Part shown: positions 12,101-27,100 of the stretch, in pieces
How positions within the stretch are numbered: the first letter of the stretch is position 1
How the letters are laid out: each line of letters begins with the position of its first letter
Assembly: GCA_013396915.1 (NCBI GenBank)
Contig: VWZL01006771.1
Span: 2,187,379 to 2,251,378 of the forward strand
DNA from: Stercorarius parasiticus
Lineage: Eukaryota > Chordata > Aves > Charadriiformes > Stercorariidae
DNA length: 64,000 nucleotides
Direction: 5' to 3'
Program-made: the position numbers and the translations under genes
The notes under the pieces: generated by a model
The model's input: only the letters and a program-made list of their open reading frames with translations
What the model was told of the DNA's origin: nothing
Database searches by the model: none

Positions 12101-15100
12101 GCAACAGAAAGTAAATCTCTTCAGGAGGATGCTAACATAAGGAGATGGGCAGCAGTTGTAATCCACAGTGATTACTAAAATGCTTTCAGATTTGATGAAT
12201 TCACTCTTTGGCTCAATAGCAGCTCTTGTAATTGCACTGACACGGGGGCCCTGGGATGGCTCCTGGGGGTGCTCGTGGCACTGCTGGAATCCATACTTTG
12301 CCAACAGCCTCGACGGCCACCTCAGGCAGCCACCACTCGTGGCCCTGTGCTCTGCAGAAATCACGGGGAAGCAACGTTTTCCCAAGCAGAGACTTGGTGC
12401 ACCTGGCAGTGCTCGTTTGCTCATGTGTGTACATGAAATAAGGAATGTCATAAAAACAAGTACCAAAATCCTGCACCTTCCTGACAGAAACCCAAACACC
12501 CCGTAGCTTCTCCAGCATTTCAGTAACCACCCCTGCAGGCTTAACGATGCGGAAATTCGAGAAATGGACACCTCCTGTAAATAAGTTTGTAACAAAAGAA
12601 TTATCAAAGAAGATGGTCGTCACAGGAGGGACAGGGCTCAGACTCAAAACTGGGCTTTTTCTATCTGCACGAATGCATTCCTGCGGATACGAGTGCCAGA
12701 GCAAATGATGGCATTTTAAGCTGTATTTCTTATTTTTCAAGCTGAAGCACTTGGCACATTAACAGTGCCAGAAAGTCACCGGTGGAGGGGATTTATAGCA
12801 TCTGAGGCACAGCAAAGGAAAAGCAACTGTTTCAACAGGGAAATCTTGCCCTCTGTTTTATTTCCTGATTATTTTAACTAAGGCTTTTTTGGAGTTCTAC
12901 AGGTTTAACACAGATTGAACGCGTCAGGTACTGGAGGCCAAGAGACACCGTTTCAGCCTCCAAATAATCCAAATTCTGTGCATAGAACTATATGATGAGA
13001 AACCTCTTACCTCCATTTGCATCTGTGAGCTCTGTTCTTCTCAGGAACCCCAGATAGCCAGTTCGAGCCCAAATAGTCTGTGTGTCTCCAAAGCTGAGTC
13101 TTGAATTAAAATGATCTGATTGCAAAGATTCGTCTCCATAGATGGTAAAATACCCACTGGCGTTGTGAGTGCTGTGAACCCATATCTAAGTTAAAAGCAA
13201 TTATACTGGTATTAATTAAAGTAGTTTTCCAGAATGAAGCGTTATTGAAAATTCTTGATGCAAATGTTTTTAGTCATAGCTAGATAATACTATAATGCCT
13301 TTTAACACTGTTTCTGAACCCTTAACTGACCCAGTTTTAGGCACAGGGACCCCAATCTAACATCGCTGCAGTTGGAGCGCAGATCTGAGCTGTGCCTGGG
13401 GGACAGGGATGCTGGGCTGACGTCCGCGGGGACACACATTCTGCAGCCCTCTGGCCCCAGGTTAGCCAAAGACCTGCACAGCCTCCCGGAACGGCTCAGC
13501 TCGCTCTGAGGTCTGCTTGGTTATGGCAATTTTCAGAAGAGCCCATAGACCACAGTGCTCTTTCTATAGTCCTCCCCTCCCGGTACAGTGTATTTACTCC
13601 AGCAGGGCATCCTCCATGACCACCAGAATGACTATTTTAAAGGGTGAAGCCGGGGACCTTCACCTATGGAGAAGGACTTCATGGCAATGAAATCTTACGG
13701 ATGAATCTCACAAATTAGATTGTAGTTTTAATTATGACTAAGCAAATTCTTCATTTTGTTAATTAGAACTTTAATTGCTCCTTGAAAATAACATTTGTTT
13801 TTCTCTCTAGAAACATAAAATAAATTGGAAAAACATATAGCCTTGCTCAACTTAGCTAATGAGAGTACTTCAGTGTGTTGGAGCACAATGATTATAAAAA
13901 GAATAGCACTAGAGAAACCATCTAGCTGAAATTAGACTAATCAATAAACTTGTTTTCTCATGTATTTTCCCATCAGAATTAGTGAAGCACGAAGTAGAAA
14001 ATACAATTAGAAAAAGTAGATTTTTATTCAATTTTTTGACAAAGGAGCTATTATTAGTATTTATCAAGTATGTTACTAACAATTTTAATAATGATACAAA
14101 TATCATGCTACACACTGTATATTATAAAGCTCTGCAGAATTCACCATTTTCTTAACTGAGCACTTGATAAGACATATTATAGGCAACCACTGGCGTACAC
14201 GATGACAGCTTTATCTCTGCACCTTAGTTCAGAGCATACAAAGGTTAAGTTTTCATGACTCACCTCACCAAGGTGAGAATCTCCTAAGGGTCCCTTTGTT
14301 TCTGGATTAGCAATAATGATACGTACTCCTGGGAGGATCTATTGAAAGAAAACGTGAGGCAGTAAGAAAGCAGATACCGGCTTATGCAATCATATGCTGA
14401 CTCTTCATCCCAAAAAACCTTCATTAGAAACTAGAAGAAACCCTTAAAACGTTAAAATAGACTTATAACATAAAAAAATCAAATAGTCCATAGATGTAAT
14501 AAACTCTGAGATATCTGGGAAATGCTACAAAGCCTCTTCTCTTTGTGAAAGCTGCTCCATCATTAAAAACTCCTCAGAAATCAAAAGTTCAGCTACAATA
14601 CAAAAATCCTGCCAAATGGCCCAGAGTATATATTAGAATAGAAAAAATAACCAAGACAGAATGCTAGCCACATGAAACTCTGGTCTGAAACAAAAAGACA
14701 GCCAGAGGCACAACGTGTTCTCCCCAGAATGAGGCCCTGCCAATGACTTCCTGTAACGGACGTTCAACCACTACAGAAGTGGGCAGATGTTACACCCTCA
14801 AATAGAAAAGGGAGCATCCTCTGACCATGAGTGTTTGCAGAGATATGGTCAGAAAGCTTCAGAGGAGCATCCACAGCGCGAAGGGCGGTCAGCGAGCAGG
14901 GAGAGCCTCGGTGGCTCAGCGCACCAGCCATGGCACCTCTCCTTTCTCCCAGAGGCAGACCACACTTAGCAGTAGATCTCAGTCACCAGGGCATGGCCAG
15001 ACACCGCAGTCAGGGACAGAGCTGAGGCAGCACCCCTGTCGCTGTGCGCTGGTCCTGTGCCCTCACCCTGTCCCCACAGCGATGCCACCCACCAGGCACA

Positions 15101-18100
15101 GTCCCTCTGCAGGTGATCAGTAGCCCATGAGTACAGCGTTGGTAACCTCAGGCCAGTTCTCAGTGGAGGTGGGTCTACATCGATAAAACTGCCTTTGCTA
15201 GTGGCACATTTGTTGGCTGTTTCAAGAGTGAGATGCAGAGGACGAAATACCTTCTTTTTGTAAAAAAGAAGGAAATGCTTTTTGCATAAAAGAGGGAGGC
15301 GCAGCTTCTGAGAGCAGTAATGCATCAGTTACCACCATCGTGTTGTAACCTCAACAGTAAAGAAAGGTCTTCAGTCTGCACATCTGATAAAACCTTCCTC
15401 AACACTATATTCATGTAAAAATGAACAGAAATGGGAATTTACTGAAAATATTTACCATAAAAAGTATGTTTAAATCTTCTTTCAGTACTTACTTTTCCTG
15501 ACTCCATGAGGGGCAAACTATGTGGAGATCCTCTTTCAACTAAACGAACTCTGTAAAATACATGTAAAAATAATACGCACAATACATGGTTGAGTTTATT
15601 TGCGTTTCATTAATATTTATATCTAAAAGGAATTGTTAATGGTTGCAGAGACTAATGTTATTTTTGGAACAGATGAAGTTTATATCCTGTAGAAGATAAT
15701 CAGGCCCAATGTTTAATCTTAGTCAAGACTTATGGCTGGGAAAATAATGAAAAAAAGATGTGCGTGAACATTTTCTTAAATTCTTCAAATGTAGTTGGTG
15801 CCTTTTATTTGTTTTTGATAGACTTTTGTAAATGGAATTCCATGCACAAATTTATTCACAACAAGAGGGATCTAAAATATTGATTTCCCACAAGAACATC
15901 ATAAATGTCAGGGCACAGACACAAAAGCGTGTGAGCTGAGTGAGCAACCACATTCCACAAGTAGCTAACAGTTAAAGTCATATCGAAATAGCTCATAACC
16001 TGGCCACAGCTTGAAATCTGCATTTGCAATCTTTTAATTATTTTCAATGGACAGTGGTTGATAAACATTTTAATAACAACAAAAGAAATCATTTAATGAA
16101 AAATGCTATTACTGCTGAGGTCAGACCCTTTCTCTGAGCGTGGCTTTCTGGTCCTCTCTCTTCCTTTCTTAAATAACTTATTTTCCCGCTATAGGAACAG
16201 AAATGGCAGCTCATCTTCAGTGGTATGATGGTCTGGAAGGAAATTCCTCATTTAACCTTAGAAAAGTACTCAGCAGGTTAGAATGAAAGAGACTTTAAAA
16301 TCCTAATATAGCTGATGATCTCAGCCAGTAGATGGTGAAGAAAATTGGTAACATCTAGGCATTCTTGTATCCTAAGTGAGATAACTTAAAAGCTCTAACA
16401 ACCCATGAAAACCTTAAACTTCCCACTCCTGAACATCTTCCATAATCCACTGCATCAATCTAAATCTGGACTTCTCCCAAGAGAGATGTTCTTACCCCTT
16501 TTCTCCCCTCAGCTCTGTGATTAAAAAGAAAAAAAAACACAACTCAAGATGTCCAAAACCCAACCCTGTAAAAAGTAAAGATGTAACATCAGAAGAGAGG
16601 AAGACATAGCTAGGAGTAGACAGGTGGAGAACTGGATCCGGTTAAACTGATCATAAAACTGCAGTCTGTTATGAGCAGTCATGATAGATCTTTTTCGGCC
16701 TGTTTTGAGGTCTTTTTATAGACCGAGTACTGCAGTGCTCAGTTTGGGAAAGGAGGGATGAGACACAGAGAGACCTCAGCTAGAGGTCCCTTTGGAGAAG
16801 AACAAAGCTTTGGCAAGTTCAGCCCCTAAACGTAAAGGAGATGGAAAAAGACTGTCCTTTTTTTTTTTTTCTTACTATTTCTTTGCTCCAAACATCTTCT
16901 GTAATAGCTGGGACTGTCGAGGTCAAGGCAGGAATAGTGATTAGTGTTTTATCTGCAGTTCTGGGAAGCCTCTCAACCTTGATGGACTAGGCAGGGCTAA
17001 GCCCTGAGGCACTGCACATCAGTGCGAACAGTTCCTTGCACCAACAGCAAGAGATACAACCCAAACACCCAGCAATTTCAGACTGATTTTCCAAGTCATT
17101 TTGAGAGGAAAAGAATGTAAAGCGCCCTACAAAGGGCATTGCCTGGAGCAGGCACAGCTGGGAAGCTGCAGCCTGACCTGCTCTCCTGCAAGATGCGTAA
17201 CAGGAACCACCTTCCAAAGTTTGACTGCCACGAAACTCCCAGACAGAGCCTGTTGCTCTAATTACCACTTCTGTGTGTTACCTTTAATTTTGTATTTATC
17301 CTTGTTTTACACCGCATTGCTCTCTCAAACCTCTGTGGTGTTACAGGCGTATACACATTTACTACATCATTTTCTGTTGAGCTTCCCACCATCGGAAGAG
17401 CCGTAGGGCCACCACTGGCTCACCACAAAGGCAGTGAAGCTACAACATCCATCTGTTCAACCCAGGCCACAGATACAGGGCAGCAGAAACCCAGGCCACA
17501 GGAGCTTCACTGTAAGGTGTACGTGCAAGGCTAAATTAATGCTACTCTATGAAGGGTATGTCTACATAAGCCACACTTGTGTTGCTGTTCAAATGGCAAG
17601 CTAAATCATAGGTATGTAGGACTATGTAGCAAAGGCTTTAAAAATAACTCCATGCATATTGAAAAAAATCAAATAATGCAAAAACCAGTTGTTAACAATG
17701 CCTATATTTCTGCCTTTTTATCTATATCTTTGCTCTGTAAAATCTGTATCAGTGCAGAAACAGAAAATGTCTTTAAATGAGTTTTTCTACACAACTGATA
17801 TCTCTAACCTTTAGATATGCATTTGCAGACAAGCAGCTGTTCTTAGAAGAACTAGCCATCGTCTCCACCACCTGGTATCTCATTTAATAGAGTCAGCTAA
17901 TTTATTATTTACCAACATTTGTCAAATAGGTTTAGTCTCAAAAAAGAGACAATTGAAAAGACCTCAGCCACATGCAGTGCTAAGAAAGATGGCGTAACAA
18001 AGGTCTGGAAATACTTTATTTGAATTTAAGATTGGTTTAAAAAGAATTTGATTTGGATAACAGTAGCAATAAACCTCCGGGGCAGGAAAAGAGTATGTCA

Positions 18101-21100
18101 GATCTATCTGGCTGCCCAGAGATTCTGTTGGCCTTTGCTCCTTTCCCACTATTAAGACATGCCTCAATGAAGTGTTGCTGAACTCCAGGCCTAACAGAAA
18201 TCACATATAATAAAGCTATACATTCACTAGTCAATGAAGTGACTGCTGGACATGAATCAACATTCATAAATCTGACCATCTTTTTCCTCCTTGCTTTCAG
18301 CATCTGTGCTTCCCACCTTGTTCTTATTATCACTAGCAGATTCTTCCAGTTCCCTTCACCTATTTCCTTCAACCTCCTCTCATTTTTTAGCACTTGACAA
18401 TCCAGAAGGCGTAATTTCTCAGTTTCCAATTCTGTTAAACCTCTCCTACTCCGTGCTTTCCGCCTCACATCCCTACAGAGTTATCATGGCAGCGCACTAA
18501 ACATAGAAACGGCATTTCCTGGAGGTTTTCTGCGAGGGCCTTGTTAATGCTCAAAAACTTGGACTCCCTTTTAAAAAGTTTCTGCTAAGCTCACAATCCA
18601 TTTGGGAACATGCTGTTAAACCTCTAACAACTCTGAAATAATAAAAGATATTTTGCCACAAAGAGATTTAAAAAAAAATTAGATTCTGATGTTACCGACT
18701 GCTATGTGCACACTTAATTTTAAGTGCGTAATAGTCTTATTAACTCTACTGGGACTAGTGCTGTGAATAAATTATGGACATTAGGCTATAATTTTTAAAA
18801 TGAGTTTTACTGTGCCTCAGCATAAAATAATTCAATTGTTCCCACTCTTCCCCAAGAGATTTCCCTTTTTGCACTGACAAACACAGACAGCAGACACGAC
18901 TGAAAACTTCTTCTTGCTTTCCCTCTCAAGTGAGCAGCATCACTATGAAGGCTGGTCTGTCAGGCAAGGTAAAAAGGCAGAGCACAGGGCCTCTCAGACC
19001 CTTGAAAAACAACGCCTCGGAATTACCCAGGTGATGCTGGCAAAGAAACCCACAGCTCCTTACAGCCTTCTTAGGACAACGTTGGTAAACCTTCTCCAAA
19101 TTCACAATAATCATAAGGTTCTCCCAGACAGCAGAGGTCTAGAAAGGGCAGGTCCTGTTTCTCTGCGGTGCTCCTGCTATTCTTTGATGGGAGTGAAAAC
19201 GATCTCGTACAAAGCGAGCACAGAGCCTTCCCGCTGCTTTCTGCTGCCTGCGAGCCGTGCTGGGAAGCGCAGAGGAGAACATGGCAATAAAGCCAGCCCG
19301 GGCAAAGAGCCTGAAAATCAAGTGGATGGGAGAAAAATGCTGCCCTTGGGCGTGAAAGCTACTTTTGCACCTTCTGGTGGTTTGCAGCCAAAGCTGAGAG
19401 GGAAAACATAAATGAGTGACCCAATGTAGGGCAGACAGTTTCTCTCCCACCAAAATGTCTCACTAGAGGGGAGAGGCAGAAGATGTTTAAGAATCATTGC
19501 ACTGTTACAAAGCTATAAACAATGTTGATACACAATGAATCTGTAGTATTTACAAAGTACAGTATAAGACAGTATAATTTTTAGAATTTTCTTCACTCAT
19601 TCCTAAGAATTAGTCTTTTTTCTTAAAAAAATCTCTAATTAGAGCTGCAGAGTTGAGAAAGCTGCCTACTTTTCAAAGTTTGGCTACTGGGATTTAATAG
19701 GGAATGCAGCTACACCACCAGTATGTGCTGAACTTCTTTCCTTGCTACAATTTAATACATTGGACAGATTTCACCTCCTTTAAATCAAACACTACAGAAA
19801 AGTAGGAGTGAAATCTGACTTCAGAATGAAAGCTGGCAAGCTATAACTAACTGGCACTGTAATCACTGTGCAGCAAAGGGGATACTGAAATACAGTGACA
19901 ATGCCTTTCTGCCCAACTATCTTAACATGAAACTGCAATTTTTATTTATGCTCCTTTTTAGATCTGGTCCGTTTGGTGATGAAAACTCTCCAAAATACAT
20001 TCCACAGCTTGCTAGTATTTTGCACTAATCAGAGAGTTTGTCAGCAGAGCTATTAACTATTGCTTTGGGAATCCGCAGGGGCTGGAGCGTGCAGAGTGGT
20101 ACTAACCAACGGTACAATGCCAAAACTGGGCAAACCTTCAAAGCCGGCTGTGCTGCTGCTCTGAGAAAGGCTTTGGATTCCGTGATTCTAATAGAGATGG
20201 AAAGAAGCTATTAGGTCATCCAAGTCTCGCTCCCTGCCAAAAAAAGCCTGTTCCCTGCAGTGCACTTTCGAGTGCTTTGTCTACTCCTGTTATAGTATTT
20301 CAAATGATAGGGCTGCTTCTACTTCCCTTCAGAGTTTATTTCTCAGCTGAATGCATTTCATAGTCAGGAACCTTTTTACTGCGATGCTTGGCAAGAACTG
20401 TTCTTAGCTTCCTCTTGTTACTTCTAACTAGCTCTCTACCTCCAATTTGAAAGAGGTTTTCCCACTGTCCCTTCTCTTTTTAAATATAACTCAGCTAAAG
20501 AGTTTGCCTTTTACCCTAACACTTGGCCAAAACCCACATCTTGAACTTTTTTCTTCCCTTTATAGCCATTCCCATAAGCTAAGCCATGGTAACCGCCCTC
20601 CTCCTCCTTGCCAGCGCGCCAGCATCTGCTGCTGTGAGCCAGGCTGGGGCACTGAAGCACTGCGGCTTCCACCACCTCAAGCTCTTATTTCCCTGTCTAC
20701 CCTACCCACCCTTAATTATTATTCCTCCTCCTATCTTGAGCGGTCTGTTCTCACACCATGCCATTTTGCAGTCATGCCAGCTTGGAAGTCCCACTTTTTG
20801 GTTTGTCAAATATTTTCAGTGTGCTATTTTGCATGCTAATTTATTTCAGTAGCTGTTTAGGATGCTGCCACTCTCGAGAACATTCAGCAAAAAAACATAA
20901 AGGAACTGGCTAAGATGTGACGCAAGCATAACCTAACATGTATTGAAAATACACTATATGTATAGAAAATACCAATATATGTCTCCATAGTCTTTCTGTG
21001 GCATAAAGAAACAGCTGACGGTCTCTTTCATTTCATTCCAGACCTATTTCTTAAGATTTCCTGTTGATTGTCATCTTACATTAGAAGTTGAACTTGTGGG

Positions 21101-24100
21101 GCAAAAGTGGATTTTTTCCTATCCTGCAAGAAATCGATGTTTCGAAAATTAAATTGGAACAAAAAAGTGGAATATGGAAGGAAGCTGTAAACAGAATATG
21201 AAAAAAAACCACTGTTGCAGGTCAGAAAAAGAGGTTATTTATGTTTAGTGTTTCAGTTTTTTTGCTTTGTTTTGAAATATAAGTTAATTGCCTCTCCGGA
21301 CTGAAAATGCTTTAACCACTATCATGAGCAAAAATTCAAAAGTTGAAGTAGGGTGTTTTGACCACTTTGAGAATTCTGAGAATTCTATCTTCTTCCTTTA
21401 AGCTGAAAAATACCTGTAAAACCTGACACTTCTGATATCAACACAATGGTCTTTTCCGGTGAAAAAAGACAACCACCTAGTTCATTAGAAATTTTAACCA
21501 AAATCGAATTGTAAAGCCAGAGAGCACATATGCTTTCGTGCAGCTAAATCCACAGCACAGTGGTTTCACAGTTCTGACTCAAATGGCCAGGAATTATTGC
21601 CATGAACTACTGCCATCATCAACACCTTTCAGATCACTCTCGCTGCCTGACATTGAGATGGTGCCTGGGTAAGACTGACGGTGGGAAAGGGCTGATGGAG
21701 CCTGGTCTCATTTTCTATAGTTGGAGGGAAGATGGGCACTGTAGGTAACAGTGGGATCCTGAACTGGGGTCAGGGCTCTTTGATGCTCAAGACTTTCAGT
21801 GCATCTTCTCTACTCATTTATTCAACTACTTCTACATAAACTATTCCAGAATTTACAAGTCAATAAGCTCATTCTACCAAAAATGGAAATAATGGATCAA
21901 AGCACATAAGCTCGGCCTTCCAAAACGACATACCCAGTTCAAATAACCAGATCAGAAAATTAGGAAAATGGCATAGCTGAACACCTAGGCTGAAGGGAAA
22001 ATCTAGATAATGAAGAAGAGTTTCCCTGCATCATCCTGGTTTCCTCAGAGCAGTTTTCCTCCCATCACATGACAAATTCAGATAATGGATAAATACGACT
22101 GAGACTGAAAAAGGGAGTTTTGGATTGAGGCAAACTTTAGCCAACAAAATTAACAACCATTAAATCTTCTATATGTCTAGGACATATTTTAATCCTGTTA
22201 ATTCCATAAACAACAAGTTCAGTTTAAGAATTAGCACTAAATCACTTCCTTTAATGTAAAGACTTTTCTTCACCATAAATTACACTTCATGTCCCAGATT
22301 CCCTGAGGTCAAAAACAAACAGCTTCCAATCCTTCAGATGGCTGAACAAAGAAGCAGAAAAGGTTACACAAGGATTTTAGAAAGTTCAGAAAGCTGCTTA
22401 GAGATCGAAATGAGGCAGGAACTCTGGTTCAGGAAGGGAATATTCAAAGCTTCAGAGATTAAAAAAGTAATGGCAATTTTATCATGTAAGACTATGGGAG
22501 TATGTAAAAAAACTAAGCCACGTTTATGTCTGTTTTCAACCTTGGGGTACTTTAAAATGTTCAGCTTTCATTAGACGTGAACTCCATTAAATTTGTTTAA
22601 ATTAACTTTGCATATTGTGTAAAGCACAATACATGGCTATTTGAAGTGCACGCAGTGGACCAGGACTCTGGAGAATTTGGTCTCCCTCCTGGCCCTGCCT
22701 AACAGCTCCTGCGCCCCATCAGGCAGAGCATCACCCTTCCCTGTGCTTCAGGTTGCATTTGCAGCAACGGGCACAATGCTGCTCTCAGCTGCTCTCTTTT
22801 TATTTAGGTTACAAACCTCCCAGGACACACTGTTTATCACTAATTGTTTGTACAGCACTTTTCATAATCACATTTGTGATAGGATGATTCTGTTTAACGT
22901 AATATGCTTTTTCTATTTCGTAACGCTTTCGTAACCAGTTACAATTGAGAAAAGAGACTCCACGCGTATAGAAAACTTTCATTATAACAAACCTGGCATC
23001 TGAAAACGTCCTCATCTAATTGAATTAGCTTATTTGTTGTTAACAAATGATGGGAATAATTTTAGCTTCCCCATTTTAATATTCATATTCTACATTTACA
23101 CAATGTAATAAAAGGAGGAATTTCTGAAATCAAGTCATTCTCTTTCCCCTGCCCCCTTACCTTGCTACGACCTTCAAAATTCACACACCAGCTGACTCAC
23201 CCTGCGTTTTTAGGGAAAAATTTGCAGAAAGTTCCCTCTCCTTAACAACCACCAGGGACATTTCCTGTGCATGGAAAACTTCAACATGCGGAGCTATTTT
23301 TTCAGTTGAATTAAAACTGCAGATTACCACTCAGAAGAAAAGGTCAGCAGAGCCACGAGCAGCAGTGCCTTGTACACCTGAAGGCACCGAAAAGGGACTG
23401 TCCTTTTCACGGGAGACTTATTGGGAACCCTGGCTGAGCTCCACAAGACTTTTCACATAAGTAAGCTCATCTTCTGCAAACAGACAGTTCTGGTATATGC
23501 AATATTAAGAAGGATATGTGAGGCTTGAAGCAACATATTAAGAGTTATTGAAGAGAGCCTTTTAAGAGGATAATACATCTCTAATCAAGTTAGTGACGGA
23601 TCCTTATATAAATATAGGGTGCTTTTACTGTTTTTCAGAGCTCTCCTTCCCAATCTTAGCCATTCAGTATTCCTACAGCCAGAGGCTCCACTGACAACGA
23701 GAGTCAAACGAGTGCCTGAGGCCAGCAAAGCTGGGGTGGGTCCTAAAGGTAACAGAGCCCATTTCCCAGGGGTATCCGCCAGCACAGCACCCTCCGCTAA
23801 ATTATTTGTTGCAAAAAAGTGTCAGCGTGTGGAACAGGAAAGGCCCTGTCTTCCTACAAAGGCTGGCAAGAGAAGAGGGGAAAGGAAAAAGGGATGGAAA
23901 GCACTCAGGAACCTCCATCTCTTACAGCACCCCACAGTCTGTGGGCAGGTCTGCAGAAGCTACAAGGCCTGCTCTGAATTTTTTATGTATTCATTATGTA
24001 TTTTTCCTTCTAAAGCAGATGTCTCTATCATGAAATGCTCTCCAAGGTAGCAGTATGGGAAACGGCACTTTTTCCTCTACTACTGAAACAGCAAATGTGC

Positions 24101-27100
24101 TCTATGTTGATCACTCGGCATTTTAAAGAATCAGTTTAGTGCTCCATTAGTAGTATATACCAAAACGAGGGAAAGAAAGTAAATTATGTTCAGAATACAC
24201 TATATGTAAAAATCAAATACGTAACACATTTTATCTGTAAAGAAAATGGAAGATTGAAAATTCATTTTTTTAGGACTTTCCTGTAACTGTATGGTTAGAC
24301 TCATGGCAAGCTCCGGGAGAGAGAAGGAACGAAGTATGGCTTGTAGGCAAAAAAAGGGAAGAATTTTCAATAAATCTTCCTCAGAAATGTGAGCGGCCAG
24401 CTTGCTTTATCAATTCCCAGCGTCTGTAATGAGCATGACTGAAAGAGAAGGACCTGCAACACCAAAGAAACTCAATATACTCTGAAACAGGACATCCCCT
24501 TTTTTTTAACAGCGTCAGACATTCTTCAGGAATAAAAATGTTGGTGTATTTTAATTAGCTTTAATAATTTCCCAATTTTAATACTATTGGGAAATTCAAA
24601 ACTGGTTTGTAAAAACAAACAAAAATGGAACCACTTTCCATCTAGTGCTTTTACTCATGTTTGAGGAACCACATGCAAATGGCACTTGCAAACAATTACA
24701 CAAACGTACAACTGCAGCACACCTACTTTCCTGGAAAGCTACGGCTTTTTGTTTTCCCTTTGCCTTCGTCTTATTTGGTACACAGGACAGTACTCTCTTT
24801 CCCTAAGCCCTCCAGGGAAATATAGCTGGAATTTCTTGATTTGTAGTTAAAGTATGCTAAACCACATCCTCTTTCAAAGACCGCATTTAGAGCCAACTCT
24901 TATTCTCCTGTTCCAGTAAAATCATAATATTCTGATCCCTTGAAGATGACTTTATCAAGGAAGAAACAGACTTGTTTCAAGGGAGGAAATACTTCAAGGG
25001 CTAGTAATCTTGCCTTAGAAAGCACAGAAATTGCTTTGTAAGGCTCCCATCCCCCTAGTTTAGTCTCACAGCTCAGAGTGATTGGGACTTCTCATCTGAA
25101 AGTTATTGGATGTTTGTCCCTTTCTTCTGCCCTGCAACACAAGTTGCTTTATTCCTGGAAACGTGAAGCATCTTTCAAAGCTCTTGAAATAGGTACATTT
25201 ACAAATTTTGCTGTAACTCTGTATCCTCATACGTAAACAGTGCAATCCTTTAGATGATACTTGCTCCTCTTCTGTTTCCTAGGTCGTCAGCTTTATTCCT
25301 AATCACTGACTATCCAGCGCACAGAGGTTGAACAAGTCTCTTGGTTCATGCCCTGACGCCAGCAGGAGAACAAGGAGAACCTTGCCTCCACCCTAGACAG
25401 ATCGGGACTTCTCTAAGTCAGAACGAGAAGTGTTGATATGATGCTTATCAGTCTGAATTAACTTTTCGTTCTAGGAGATTTGTTTCCCATAGATCAGAAA
25501 CAGTACCAAGGGGATTTCTGAGACAGCAGTGTTTGCATGGCAGAAACAAAACACAATGCCACTAAAAGGCCATTCTGAGTATCTTCTCCTGGGCAAAAAC
25601 ATGAAGAATGTGGTTTGCCCAGTACCACGACAGACAGCTTAAACTCACTAATGAGCTTCTACAAGTTAATGGGCAAAATCCCTAGAAGCCAGATGTTTCT
25701 ACAAAGACTCCTCAAAATCAAACTACATCATTACTTATCATACTTAAAGCTTTGAGGGACTTAGGTTTTATTTCAAAGACCTCACCCCCTCCTCCTCCTG
25801 AGTTACCTCTTCTACTGAATTCAGAGAGGTGAAATCTTTTCATTTTTCCATGAAAAAACTGTTTCTGTGATAACAGAAAAAAACCAAAACAGCCAAAGCA
25901 ACAGATAATCTAAATAAAAAAAGCATGGGTGATGTGTGAAACTTGGAATTGGAGCCACCCATCTGAGAAGATCCTCGAAGCTCAGGATCACCGGAATGGT
26001 GCTGCTAGAGGCAGTACTTGACAATTCAATTCATAAATAAGCTTATTGCGTATAAAGCACTGGTGGCTTTCTGAGGCCAATGGCTGTGAGGTCTGTGTTT
26101 TGAACAGTTCACCAGGCATATAGCACTTCAAACCTCAAAATACTCTACACACTTTACCTCCTGAATCTCACTGCAAGGGAAAAGGTGCCTGAGCATCAAA
26201 GGGGACAATAATAGATTTTAACTACCCCTTTGAACCCCACCCAGAGTGAATAATTGAGGACTGGGATTTTCTGTAACCTGCGGCTGGGCTCTGTACGCTG
26301 GTACCCATTACAAGAGCTGGAAAAAGCACTCACTGCTCCCCCGCGCATCAGGGAGCGCTCTTCAAAGTTTCTCTTTTGCTACCATTGGCAAATGGCTTTC
26401 AAGTATGATTAAACAATTAAAGTTTCACAAAAGGTAACTATTTTACTGTCACTTCCCATTAGCATGTCTCCTTCTGACATATCTCCCCCCCAGTCTCCTT
26501 TCCCTACTGTGTGACTATAAAATGGTTATCCTCCATGCCGTGACTGCGCTACAGAGCACTGCTGTGGCTATAGCTTAGATAATAATTTAGCTAAGTAGTT
26601 CTTTTGTCTGGTAACCCTGTAATAAGAGTATTTTTCAAAGCAGATGGAGTAGAAGTGTTTGAGAATTAGAAAAAAGCTCCTGTGGCTTTGTTGCTTGGTA
26701 TTACCCAAAACAATGTATACACAACATGGAAGTTTCAGTAAAATATGGAGGAGAAGGATAAACAATTGACAGCCAGAATAAAAGGCTATTTTTCTTGTCC
26801 TGCATGAAGTCTGAAATGCTGGAATACACTAAAATAAAGCCAAAGCCTTAACTGATTCCTTTTGACAGAGCCTGCATTTAAGACTGGGCTCAGCACATAA
26901 GCAATCTATAAAAAGAAATCCTTCGTAACTGTTTTCACATATTTTTGAAATGCTACATGTGTTTCCTTCTCTTCTTGGGGAATGAGATTCAGAATTTCCA
27001 TCCTCCAAAATCACCTTTGTCAAGGAGACAATGTCTGAGCAAGTCTGATGGAAGTTCAGAGCTCTCTGAATACTCCCGAAGTCCAAAATGAAAAATAAGA

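Noticed and set aside
12062..12607. 181-codon minus-strand ORF, the longest in the window
   Set aside because: No recognisable domain, lies wholly inside a DIP2C intron, overlaps other open frames in a GC-richer patch and has no splice or promoter support.
18914..19411. 165-codon plus-strand ORF
   Set aside because: Antisense to the gene, overlaps an open frame on the other strand and shows no domain.
26115..26180. Possible ancient SINE/LINE remnant (TAGCACTTCAAACCTCAAAATACTC-type words)
   Set aside because: Resembles old amniote repeat tails only vaguely; too diverged to name without a database search.
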